Notes: generated by a model from the sequence alone, not told the origin. A stretch of 9,850 nucleotides of DNA from Bacilli bacterium (GCA_017888105.1 JAGHGS010000087.1:1-9850), one strand, 5' to 3'. Shown: positions 1-5,785, numbered from the stretch's first letter. Translations and numbers: made by a program.

Positions 1-120
1 CAAAAATAGCGAAAACTTTAAATAATACTTTCTCCTTATAAATAATATATTTTGAAATTAGGTACAATCAATTTATACCAAATTTTTCGTAATCTCTAAA
101 TTTAGTATAAATTGCTATAC

Positions 121-129
121 ATTATACCA
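121..129 (-). promoter_or_regulatory. Possible extended -10 promoter, leftward
   Basis: Read on the minus strand this is TGGTATAAT: a perfect TATAAT with the TG-N extension. No good -35 lies 16-18 nt upstream, which extended -10 promoters tolerate. Transcription would run toward position 1, where an AAGGAGA ribosome-site-like sequence occurs at 31-37. No ATG, GTG or TTG follows at a usable distance, so the target gene is unproven. AT-rich DNA produces such matches by chance. Confidence 0.3.
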
Positions 130-354
130 TATTTCAAAATGTTTTTTAATCATATTCAAGTAAAATAAGAGACAAATTAAAATTATACATATTGACCATT
201 TAATCACTTATTCTAATATCTGCTCCTACATTAATATAATAAAAAATAAAACCAAACAATCTTAAAACAATCTATTAAAGAAAAATTTTTTTATAGAAAT
301 TAAATTATATTACAAGATATACCATTTTAATTTGACTTCTACATTTCACAATCA

Positions 355-376
355 ATGCGCATAAGATTATCCGCAT
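355..376. repeat. 22-nt imperfect palindrome of two DnaA-like half sites
   Basis: The left arm ATGCGCATAA (355-364) pairs with the right arm TTATCCGCAT (367-376) at nine of ten positions around a central GA. Each arm holds a 9-mer resembling a DnaA box: TTATCCGCA on plus at 367-375 (one mismatch to TTATCCACA) and TTATGCGCA on minus at 356-364 (two mismatches). It is the most GC-rich spot in an AT-rich noncoding stretch. It could be a regulator operator or an outlying DnaA site; the function is unknown. Confidence 0.45.
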
Positions 377-407
377 CTTTCCAAAATTTTTATTATTTCT
401 ACTCTAT

Positions 408-432
408 ATGTTAATATACATATTATTAACAT
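408..432. repeat. 9-bp perfect inverted repeat
   Basis: ATGTTAATA (408-416) is followed by a 7-nt spacer and its exact complement TATTAACAT (424-432). No T-run follows on either strand, so it is not a classic terminator. It may be a protein-binding dyad or chance in AT-rich sequence. Confidence 0.3.
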
Positions 433-485
433 GCTAATTATCACAAATTACTATACTTATTTTATCTTCTTAACTTAATTTTCAT

Positions 486-523
486 ATAAAAACCTCGTTT
501 CTGTATTTTCAAAAAACGAGGTT
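486..523 (-). terminator. Rho-independent terminator of the rpmH-rnpA-yidC-jag operon
   Basis: The arms AACCTCGTTT (491-500) and AAACGAGGTT (514-523) form a perfect 10-bp stem with a 13-nt loop. On the minus strand the stem is followed by TTT-A-T, which with the stem's terminal TT makes a T-rich tail. It sits about 20 nt past the jag stop codon and so closes the leftward operon. There is no T-run on the plus side, so it is directional. Confidence 0.85.
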
Positions 524-540
524 CATAACACATTTAGATA

Positions 541-1149
541 TTATTTATCATATTTAATTACAACATGTCTATTTGGTTCTTCACCAACACTTTCGGTTCT
601 AACACCTTTAAAATCAGACAAAACATTATGAACAATTCTTCTTTCATAAGAATTCATATTATCCATTTCCACGTCCGTTTTTGTTCGAACAACATCTCGA
701 GCAAGATTTTTAGCAAACCTTTCTAATTTTTTTATTTGACGATCTTTATAATCTTCAACATCCAACATAATTCTTGGACCATTTGAAGTAATATTTTTAA
801 TAAACTGTCTAGCTAATACAGTTAAAGCTTCTAAATTTCCACCATTCTTTCCAATAAGAATCGCATTATTAGAAGAATACATTTTTAAAGTAGTAACATT
901 TTCTTTCGTACTAACCTCAAAAGAAACTTCTAATCCCATTCCTTCTAAAATATTTTTTAAATATTCTTGTACTTCCATTAAAATATCATTTTTTAAGAAA
1001 CCACTACATTCATAAGTAACTCCTTTAAAAAGTCCACCTTTAATTTCTTTAAAAGAAAAGATTACTGCTTCTTCCTCTGCATTTAATTTACTTAAAACTT
1101 GCTCTAAAGCATCTTCTTTCGTTTTTGCTATTTCTTTTACTACATTCAT
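541..1149 (-). CDS. jag: Jag/KhpB family RNA-binding protein
   Basis: A cytoplasmic RNA-binding protein of the Jag (KhpB, SpoIIIJ-associated) family, which in other Firmicutes partners KhpA and influences cell elongation and division. The 202 residues show the family's three parts. Residues about 1-50 form the Jag-N domain, with a GLFKG segment near 39-43. A KH domain spans about 76-130 with the nucleic-acid-binding GKNG loop at 100-103. An R3H domain spans about 140-200 with the R-x3-H motif at R170/H174. Length is typical for compact members. The ATG lies 2 nt after the yidC stop and has an AAAGGA ribosome site inside the end of yidC, so translation is probably coupled. It is the last gene of the operon before the terminator at 486-523. 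The assignment is firm; the RNA targets cannot be inferred. Confidence 0.93.
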   Translation of the reverse strand: MNVVKEIAKTKEDALEQVLSKLNAEEEAVIFSFKEIKGGLFKGVTYECSGFLKNDILMEVQEYLKNILEGMGLEVSFEVSTKENVTTLKMYSSNNAILIGKNGGNLEALTVLARQFIKNITSNGPRIMLDVEDYKDRQIKKLERFAKNLARDVVRTKTDVEMDNMNSYERRIVHNVLSDFKGVRTESVGEEPNRHVVIKYDK

Positions 1150-1151
1150 GA

Positions 1152-2174
1152 TTATTTTCCTTTCTTCTTATCTTTTTTATTCTTATCTTTCTTTTTATCC
1201 TTATAAGGAACAATAATTTGATCTTTTGTTTCTTCCCTTTGATCAATCTTTTTAAAGATAAAGTTTTGAAGAACAACAAATCCATTCGTAACAATCCAAT
1301 ATAATGCAATTGCAGTTGATAAATATAAAGATGCTACTGAAATCATAATAATCATAAACTTAAAGATAAATTGCATTTGTCTTTCCATGTCTTGGTTCCC
1401 AGTTTGAGTAGTAGACATAGAATTTCGAAATGACAAATAAGTAGTTAAAATAATCAAAGCAATAATAATTAAATACGCCCATTGATGATATTCTAAAAGT
1501 CCCTTAATAGGAGTTTGACCCAAAGTAAGTCCTAAAAAAGTATCTTCAAATATTGCCGGTGTACGATTAATCGCTTGCAAAAATGCAAAGAATAGTGGAA
1601 GTTGAATAAAAGCTAGCAAACAACTACCAAAAGGACTAATATTATATTTTTTATAAACAAGCATCATTTCTTGCGATTTAGCAAGCATTGATTCATTATC
1701 TGTTTTTCCAGCATATTTCTTTTCAATTTTAGCAATCTCTGGTTGAGCTTTTTTCATATTACTAGATTGTCTCATTGTTTTTCTAGAAATAGGCATTAAT
1801 ATAAGACGAATTGCTAATCCAATTAAAATAACAGCTAAACCAAAACTATTAATTAAATAACCAAGCTTCAAAATTAGAAAAGCAAGAGGTTTAACAAAAA
1901 TTCCTTCCCAAATACCATCCGCTTCATTACTAGACAAATGAAATTCACTACAAAGAGGTAAATCATCATAATTAATTTTTGTTTGATCTCCATATTCTTT
2001 ATATAAAGCATCTAATTCCGAATCTTCTGGCTTACATAAAATATCTTTCTGTAATATTTGTCCAGTCTTTTTATATTCAACTGGCGTACCATCATCCGTA
2101 ATATAATTGCTATTTCCACAAGCTGTTAAAGAAAATACAAGTAATACTAATATACCAATTTTAACTTTTTTCAT
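1152..2174 (-). CDS. yidC: Membrane protein insertase YidC/OxaA (lipoprotein type)
   Basis: Inserts and folds membrane proteins, alone or with SecYEG. The 340-residue product starts with a lipoprotein signal (MKKVKIGILVLLVF, then the lipobox LTAC with Cys19), as in Gram-positive YidC1/SpoIIIJ. Hydrophobic segments lie near 108-130, 184-202, 232-250 and 269-306, preceded by a weaker one near 92-106. The Arg needed in the substrate groove fits R123 in AIRLILMPI. A charged cytoplasmic hairpin (about 131-180) and a Lys-rich tail (about 325-340) complete the family pattern; the basic tail is typical of YidCs that contact ribosomes. The mature N-terminal region before the first hydrophobic segment is about 70 residues with two Cys (47, 75), longer than in the B. 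subtilis proteins of 261-275 aa. Its ATG directly abuts the rnpA TAG, with AAAGGA inside rnpA. Confidence 0.95.
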   Translation of the reverse strand: MKKVKIGILVLLVFSLTACGNSNYITDDGTPVEYKKTGQILQKDILCKPEDSELDALYKEYGDQTKINYDDLPLCSEFHLSSNEADGIWEGIFVKPLAFLILKLGYLINSFGLAVILIGLAIRLILMPISRKTMRQSSNMKKAQPEIAKIEKKYAGKTDNESMLAKSQEMMLVYKKYNISPFGSCLLAFIQLPLFFAFLQAINRTPAIFEDTFLGLTLGQTPIKGLLEYHQWAYLIIIALIILTTYLSFRNSMSTTQTGNQDMERQMQFIFKFMIIMISVASLYLSTAIALYWIVTNGFVVLQNFIFKKIDQREETKDQIIVPYKDKKKDKNKKDKKKGK

Positions 2175-2501
2175 CTAAATTCCTTTCTGTAACAAATGAA
2201 CAAAATCTTGTTCCATCTTAGAGTAATTTATTCCCTTAACTCCCTTCCTTACCATTATAATATAATTCTTTCCATTTGAAAATAAATTTTTATTATGATC
2301 AATCAAACTTCGAATTTGTCTTTTTACTTTATTTCTTTCTACCGCATTACCATATTTTTTACTTACAGCAATACCAAATCTAGGATAATTGAAATCGCCA
2401 TCCTTATAATATATATTAAAAAAATGACTTTTTAAACACTTACCTGTATTAATTATATCATTAAAATCATCATTTTTTTTTACAACTTCATACTTTTTCA
2501 A
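2175..2501 (-). CDS. rnpA: Ribonuclease P protein component
   Basis: The protein subunit of RNase P, which assists the catalytic RNA in trimming tRNA 5' leaders. The 108 residues are near the family's usual length of about 110-120. The diagnostic segment is the RNR helix, NAVERNKVKRQIRSLI (around 72-87), preceded by RFGIAVSKKYG, the central strand of the fold. Start choice: the reading frame begins with TTG at 2501-2499, with TTAGGAG seven nt ahead. An ATG four bases upstream is out of frame and runs ATG ATT TGA, so it cannot be the start. The gene follows rpmH after a terminator-like hairpin and runs directly into yidC (TAG-ATG). The catalytic RNA gene rnpB is not in the window. Confidence 0.93.
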   Translation of the reverse strand: MKKYEVVKKNDDFNDIINTGKCLKSHFFNIYYKDGDFNYPRFGIAVSKKYGNAVERNKVKRQIRSLIDHNKNLFSNGKNYIIMVRKGVKGINYSKMEQDFVHLLQKGI

Positions 2502-2526
2502 ATCATCACTCCTAAATTAAATCAAG

Positions 2527-2555
2527 AAAAAAAATACCACTAGAAAGAAAGTGGT
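2527..2555 (-). terminator. Hairpin plus T8 between rpmH and rnpA: terminator or attenuator
   Basis: On the minus strand ACCACT and AGTGGT (arms at 2550-2555 and 2536-2541) form a 6-bp stem with an 8-nt loop. One base later comes a run of eight T (2534-2527). The stem begins in the last base of the rpmH stop codon. Since rnpA has no clear promoter of its own in the roughly 25 nt that remain, this most likely terminates only part of the transcripts. That would give high L34 mRNA and lower rnpA-yidC-jag mRNA. A leaky terminator at this junction is known in E. coli. Confidence 0.75.
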
Positions 2556-2677
2556 TATTTTGATAAAACTTTACGACCTTTTTTACGTCTATTTTTTAAA
2601 ATATTAGTTTCTTTTCTAGCAAAGAATCCATGTTTTTTAGCTTTTTTACGATTATTAGGTTGAAATGTACTTTTCAT
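2555..2677 (-). CDS. rpmH: 50S ribosomal protein L34
   Basis: A small basic protein of the large ribosomal subunit. The translation has 40 residues, starting MKSTFQPNNRKKAKKHGF and ending RRKKGRKVLSK, the family's two signatures. Bacterial L34 is usually 44-47 residues. Here the linking stretch between HGF and the RRKKGRK end is about four residues shorter (ARKETNILKN, without the usual KNGR-type loop). Both ends are intact and the frame is open, so this looks like a natural short form, not a frameshift. The ATG at 2677 has a strong AAGGAGGTG ribosome site (2684-2692). It is the first gene of the leftward operon, transcribed from the promoter at 2711-2739, away from the origin as usual. Confidence 0.93.
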   Translation of the reverse strand: MKSTFQPNNRKKAKKHGFFARKETNILKNRRKKGRKVLSK

Positions 2678-2710
2678 GCGTAGCACCTCCTTAAAAATTC
2701 AAGTGGTTTA

Positions 2711-2739
2711 ATTATAATATTTTATTTCTCGCAAGTCAA
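2711..2739 (-). promoter_or_regulatory. Sigma-A-type promoter of the rpmH operon
   Basis: Minus strand: -35 TTGACT (2739-2734), a 17-nt spacer, then -10 TATAAT (2716-2711). That is one base from the vegetative consensus with ideal spacing. Predicted initiation near 2704 leaves a short leader of about 27 nt carrying the strong rpmH ribosome site. Confidence 0.85.
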
Positions 2740-2944
2740 GTTTTTTTAGGAAAAACCTCTTAAAATAAAGGTTTCGACAAATTATTCACTTTTCATTCAC
2801 AATTCATTTTTTAAAGCATTCATATCATTATAAATTATCCACACTCTTTTTTAATTAAAAAGTGAATAACTTATTAGTTATCCACAAACACACAAAACCA
2901 TAAAACGATAGTAACAACCGTATCTTGTGTATCTAAAACAAAAG

Positions 2945-3031
2945 TTATCCACACTATCAACATTTTAAATCAAAATCATCAATGTGAATAAAAATCAAAA
3001 TTTTAAAAAAAATTGTGGATAGTGTTGATAA
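2945..3031. repeat. Inverted pair of double DnaA boxes
   Basis: The left arm TTATCCACACTATCAACA (2945-2962) and the reverse complement of the right arm (3014-3031), TTATCAACACTATCCACA, match at 16 of 18 positions. The two differences are reciprocal: the strong and weak boxes have swapped places. Each arm is two 9-mers abutting without a gap. A further one-mismatch box (2983-2991) lies between the arms. The arms could load DnaA filaments toward each other, or form a large cruciform. Confidence 0.8.
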
Positions 3032-3053
3032 ATACTTTCAATTAAGGTATTAT
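3025..3053 (+). promoter_or_regulatory. Probable dnaA promoter overlapping a DnaA box
   Basis: -35 TTGATA (3025-3030), a 17-nt spacer and -10 TATTAT (3048-3053). A consensus TATAAT three bases further on (3051-3056) is an alternative -10 with a worse -35 spacing. The -35 lies inside the box at 3023-3031, and two more boxes (3067-3086) fall just past the predicted start near 3060. DnaA binding would therefore be expected to repress dnaA, as known in B. subtilis and E. coli. Confidence 0.6.
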
Positions 3054-3064
3054 AATGGTTAATT

Positions 3065-3086
3065 CATGTGGATAACATGTGAATAA
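3065..3086 (+). repeat. Two tandem 11-bp repeats, each with a DnaA box
   Basis: CATGTGGATAA (3065-3075) is followed immediately by CATGTGAATAA (3076-3086), ten of eleven bases identical. Each holds a minus-oriented DnaA box (perfect, then one mismatch). The 11-bp period places both boxes on nearly the same helical face, next to the AT stretch at 3087-3123. Confidence 0.75.
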
Positions 3087-3174
3087 AAAAAATTGCTATT
3101 TTAGACTTTAAATTACAAAAAAAATGCGATACAATTATTGTGTAAAAAGTCCAGACTGTGGGGTGAGGTTTAAG

Positions 3175-4521
3175 TTGGATAAGAACGAATTACTAAAAAA
3201 ATTCTTAGATGATATATATAAAGAAATTAATCCAGCATCTTTTCATGCTTGGTTTAATGATTTAAAAATTGTGAATCTAACCGATGAAAAAATAACTTTC
3301 AAGGTCCCCATGGAAATTCATAAAAAAATGCTTGGTGATAATTATTACTCTTTAATTGAAAAAACATTAGCAAATATAACAAATATCAATTATGATATTA
3401 ACTTTGTTTTAGAAAGTGATATTGAAGACACACCAGCTCCAGTTGTTAATAACGATGAAGTTATCAACAATCAATTTCAAACAAATCTAAATCCAAATTT
3501 AAATTTTGATAATTTCGTAGTAGGAGATACCAATCGACTAGCAAAAGTAGCAGCAATGGCAGTTGCAGAAGCTCCCGGACGAATCCACAATCCATTATTT
3601 ATTTATGGAAAGAGTGGACTTGGTAAAACTCATTTAATGCATGCGATCGGTAATTTTATTACACAAAACTCCAATCGAAAAGTACTTTATTGCACTTGTG
3701 ATGAATTTATGACTGAATATACCAATATTGCAAATCCCGATAATGCTAAAAATACAGTAGAATATGCAAATGATTTTAAAAATAAATATCGAAACGTTGA
3801 TGTCTTAATTATTGATGACATACAGTATTTAGTAGGAGCTGAAAAAACCCAGCAAGAATTCTTTAATACTTTTAATTATCTACATCAATCTAATAAACAA
3901 ATCATTATTAGTAGTGACCGTTCTCCAGAAGACTTAAAAATATTAGAAGAACGATTGCGATCAAGATTTATGTGGGGACTACCTGTTGATATTTATCCTC
4001 CAGATTTTGATTTAAGATGTCGAATTATACGAAAAAAAATAGAAAATACAAGTATCGCTGGACTAATAAAAGAAGAGAGCATTGAATATATTGCAAATGC
4101 TTGTCCAAATGATATTCGCTTCTTAGAAGGTGCAGTTAATCGATTAATGGCGTACACAGCAATGATTGTTCCAAAAACAATCGATCTGGAATTCACTTGC
4201 GAAGCACTGAAAGACTTCGTAAATAAAAATATCTACTCGAACAATAACATCACGAAAATTCAAAAAGCCGTCGCAGACCATTACAATATAACAGTAGATG
4301 ATTTAAAAGGAAAGAAAAGAAGTAACAAAGTCGCCCATCCAAGACAACTTGCCATGTATCTATGTCGAATGGAAACGGATGAAACATTCCCAAGAATTGG
4401 CCTAGAATTTGGAGGCAGAGATCATTCAACTGTTATATTTGCTTGTGATAAAATTGAACAAGAATTACTAACAAATCATGAATTAGAGCGAGCGATAAAA
4501 GAAATAAAAGCAAAATTGTAA
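3175..4521 (+). CDS. dnaA: Chromosomal replication initiator DnaA
   Basis: AAA+ ATPase that binds the oriC boxes and opens the duplex. Start: I choose TTG at 3175, giving 448 residues, close to B. subtilis DnaA (446). It has GTGAGG six nt ahead and begins in phase with domain I (MDKNELLKKFLDDIYKEI). The in-frame ATG at 3124 would add 17 residues that do not resemble DnaA and has no ribosome site. Domain I covers about 1-75, a short linker about 76-105, and the AAA+ core about 106-320. Walker A is GKSGLGKT (145-152), Walker B LIIDD (211-215), with the SSDRSP sensor and the arginine-finger LEERLRSRF. Domain IV (about 355-448) carries the DNA-binding signature GGRDHSTV (413-420). The gene probably represses itself through boxes in its promoter. 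It faces away from rpmH, with dnaN following after 145 nt. Confidence 0.96.
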   Translation: MDKNELLKKFLDDIYKEINPASFHAWFNDLKIVNLTDEKITFKVPMEIHKKMLGDNYYSLIEKTLANITNINYDINFVLESDIEDTPAPVVNNDEVINNQFQTNLNPNLNFDNFVVGDTNRLAKVAAMAVAEAPGRIHNPLFIYGKSGLGKTHLMHAIGNFITQNSNRKVLYCTCDEFMTEYTNIANPDNAKNTVEYANDFKNKYRNVDVLIIDDIQYLVGAEKTQQEFFNTFNYLHQSNKQIIISSDRSPEDLKILEERLRSRFMWGLPVDIYPPDFDLRCRIIRKKIENTSIAGLIKEESIEYIANACPNDIRFLEGAVNRLMAYTAMIVPKTIDLEFTCEALKDFVNKNIYSNNNITKIQKAVADHYNITVDDLKGKKRSNKVAHPRQLAMYLCRMETDETFPRIGLEFGGRDHSTVIFACDKIEQELLTNHELERAIKEIKAKL

Positions 4522-4558
4522 ATAACTTGTGATGGAATGTGAATAAAAAACAAGTTAT
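4522..4558. repeat. Hairpin after dnaA with a DnaA box in its loop
   Basis: ATAACTTGT (4522-4530) and ACAAGTTAT (4550-4558) form a perfect 9-bp stem starting right after the dnaA stop codon. The 19-nt loop contains TGTGAATAA (4538-4546), a one-mismatch DnaA box on the minus strand. No T-run follows on plus, so a classical terminator is unlikely. In Bacillus the region downstream of dnaA is part of a bipartite origin; this box may serve the same role. Confidence 0.6.
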
Positions 4559-4655
4559 AAACATCAAAAAAAAGAAAAAAATATCTTAAATAAAGGAAAA
4601 AACTAAGTTACAAACATTATTAACACTATAATAAATAATAATATTTTTTAGAAAG
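4559..4655. other. AT-rich dnaA-dnaN spacer: candidate unwinding element and dnaN promoter
   Basis: Nearly all A/T, with long A-runs and a TAATAAATAATAAT stretch (about 4630-4643) whose TAA steps loosely fit the DnaA-trio pattern used for strand opening. In B. subtilis the unwinding element lies in this interval. A perfect TATAAT is at 4627-4632, but no good -35 lies at the right distance (TTACAA at 4608-4613 is only 13 nt away), so the dnaN promoter call is weak and dnaN may also be read from dnaA. Confidence 0.4.
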
Positions 4656-4666
4656 AAGGAATGAAT

Positions 4667-5785
4667 ATGAAATTTACAATTGAAAAAAGTGTAATCTTAG
4701 AAGGATTAAATAATGTTATTAGAGCAATATCAACAAAAAACGTAATACCTGTACTAAACGGAATCAAATTTGAATTAACTCAAAATGGTTTATATTTAAC
4801 TGCAAGTGATTCAGAACTAACAATTAAGGTATTAATTGAATCAAAAGATATTAAACAAGTAAGCAATTTAGGTGGAATTATTATCCAAAGTAAATATATC
4901 TTAGACATTGTAAGAAAAATGCCAAGTGATTTAATTAATTTTGAAGTAATTGATGGTCTAAAAATTAAAATATATACCGAGAACAATCAATATAATTTAA
5001 ACTGTCTAGATATCAATGACTATCCAGATGTAAAACTAGAAGAAAATAAAGATCCAATTATTATGAGTGGAGAAGTATTTAAGACAATCATTAATCAAAC
5101 GGTCTTTGCTATCTCAAATCAAGAGTTAAGACCAATTTTAACAGGAGTAAACTTCAAATTTTCTAAAGATGTATTAGAAACTGTTGCTACTGACTCTTAT
5201 CGTTTAGCAAAGAAAAATATTAAATTACTAGCACCCGTTGAAAAAGACGTTGAAATCGTAATACCAGGTAAAAATATTATGGAATTAGAACGTATTATAA
5301 CAGATGATAGTAACATTGAAATGCATATATTTAATAATAAGGTATTATTTAAATATAAAAATATTAATTTTCAAACAAATTTATTAAGTGGCAATTATCC
5401 AAATACTTCGAATCTAATTCCAAGTGAATTTGCCTATATTGTAAAAGTTTATAAAAAAGAATTCAATGATGCCATCGATAGAGCTGCACTTCTTACCCAA
5501 GGAAAAGATAAGAATATTGTTAAAATGACATTAGAAAACACGAAAATGATTATTAATTCATATGCTTCTGAAATCGGTAAAGTAGAAGAACAATTAATGG
5601 TAGAAACAAATAATAAAGATCATCTAGAAATATCATTTTCATCCAAATATATGTTAGAAGCAATTAAAACTTTAGGAGAAGATGAAATATTATTATTATT
5701 AAATAGTGATGTAAAGCCTCTAATCATTAAATCACTTACCGATGAATCTCTAATTCAACTCATTTTACCAATCAAAACTTATTAA
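4667..5785 (+). CDS. dnaN: DNA polymerase III beta subunit (sliding clamp)
   Basis: Forms the ring-shaped homodimer that tethers replicative polymerase to DNA and recruits clamp-binding partners. Start: ATG 4667 is preferred over the in-frame ATG at 4661. AAGGA (4656-4660) is six nt from 4667 but abuts 4661, and the product then begins MKFTIEKSVILEG, matching the conserved MKFTI start of Bacillus DnaN. The 372 residues match the family's usual length of about 370-380, allowing three clamp folds of roughly 120 residues each. Recognisable segments are the mid-protein LRPILTGVNF, ATDSYRLA (family ATDSHRLA) and the C-terminal LILPIKTY, which lines the partner-binding pocket. It follows dnaA in the conserved order. 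No clear terminator follows, so some readthrough into comK is possible. Confidence 0.96.
   Translation: MKFTIEKSVILEGLNNVIRAISTKNVIPVLNGIKFELTQNGLYLTASDSELTIKVLIESKDIKQVSNLGGIIIQSKYILDIVRKMPSDLINFEVIDGLKIKIYTENNQYNLNCLDINDYPDVKLEENKDPIIMSGEVFKTIINQTVFAISNQELRPILTGVNFKFSKDVLETVATDSYRLAKKNIKLLAPVEKDVEIVIPGKNIMELERIITDDSNIEMHIFNNKVLFKYKNINFQTNLLSGNYPNTSNLIPSEFAYIVKVYKKEFNDAIDRAALLTQGKDKNIVKMTLENTKMIINSYASEIGKVEEQLMVETNNKDHLEISFSSKYMLEAIKTLGEDEILLLLNSDVKPLIIKSLTDESLIQLILPIKTY

Larger units (their letters stand above)
1..484. other. AT-rich noncoding region downstream of jag
   Basis: No convincing gene is visible on either strand. The stretch is almost entirely A and T with frequent stops. In many Bacilli mnmE follows jag directly; here the operon has been terminated and nothing resembling MnmE is visible. 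It contains two dyads (355-376 and 408-432) and, on the minus strand, an extended -10 (121-129) followed by a Shine-Dalgarno-like AAGGAGA (31-37), suggesting that another leftward gene may begin at or beyond the window edge. A 30-codon GTG-started hydrophobic minus-strand reading frame (115-207) exists but has poor ribosome-site spacing and is probably chance. Confidence 0.6.
2761..3123. other. oriC: Chromosomal replication origin oriC, DnaA-box cluster upstream of dnaA
   Basis: Between divergent rpmH and dnaA. Perfect TTATCCACA boxes are at 2835-2843, 2878-2886 and 2945-2953 (plus) and 3067-3075 (minus). One-mismatch boxes are at 2983-2991 and 3078-3086 (TTATTCACA, minus), 3014-3022 (CTATCCACA, minus) and 3023-3031 (TTATCAACA, minus). 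Weaker ones are at 2782-2790 and 2954-2962 (plus) and 2861-2869 (minus). The left half mostly reads rightward and the right half leftward, so the two arrays converge. Boxes 2861-2869 and 2878-2886 form a head-to-head dyad. A roughly 37-nt AT stretch (3087-3123) follows the last box. DnaA binding here would nucleate the initiation complex. Gene context and box density make the assignment firm; the exact unwinding site is not determined. Confidence 0.93.

Noticed and set aside
115..207. Minus-strand 30-codon frame starting GTG with a hydrophobic stretch, possible small membrane peptide
   Set aside because: The TAGGAG site is about 15 nt from the GTG, the frame overlaps a putative promoter, and such short frames are expected by chance in AT-rich DNA.
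355..376. dif-like recombination site, because TGCGCATAA matches the XerC arm of E. coli dif
   Set aside because: The centre is 2 bp instead of 6 and the other arm does not match; a dif site is expected at the terminus, not beside the origin.
2891..2944. Box-free gap between the left and right origin arrays as a possible small RNA gene
   Set aside because: No promoter plus terminator pair and no convincing stem could be found in it.
2761..3123. parS partition site near the origin
   Set aside because: No GTTTCAC/GTGAAAC-type palindrome is present anywhere in the window.
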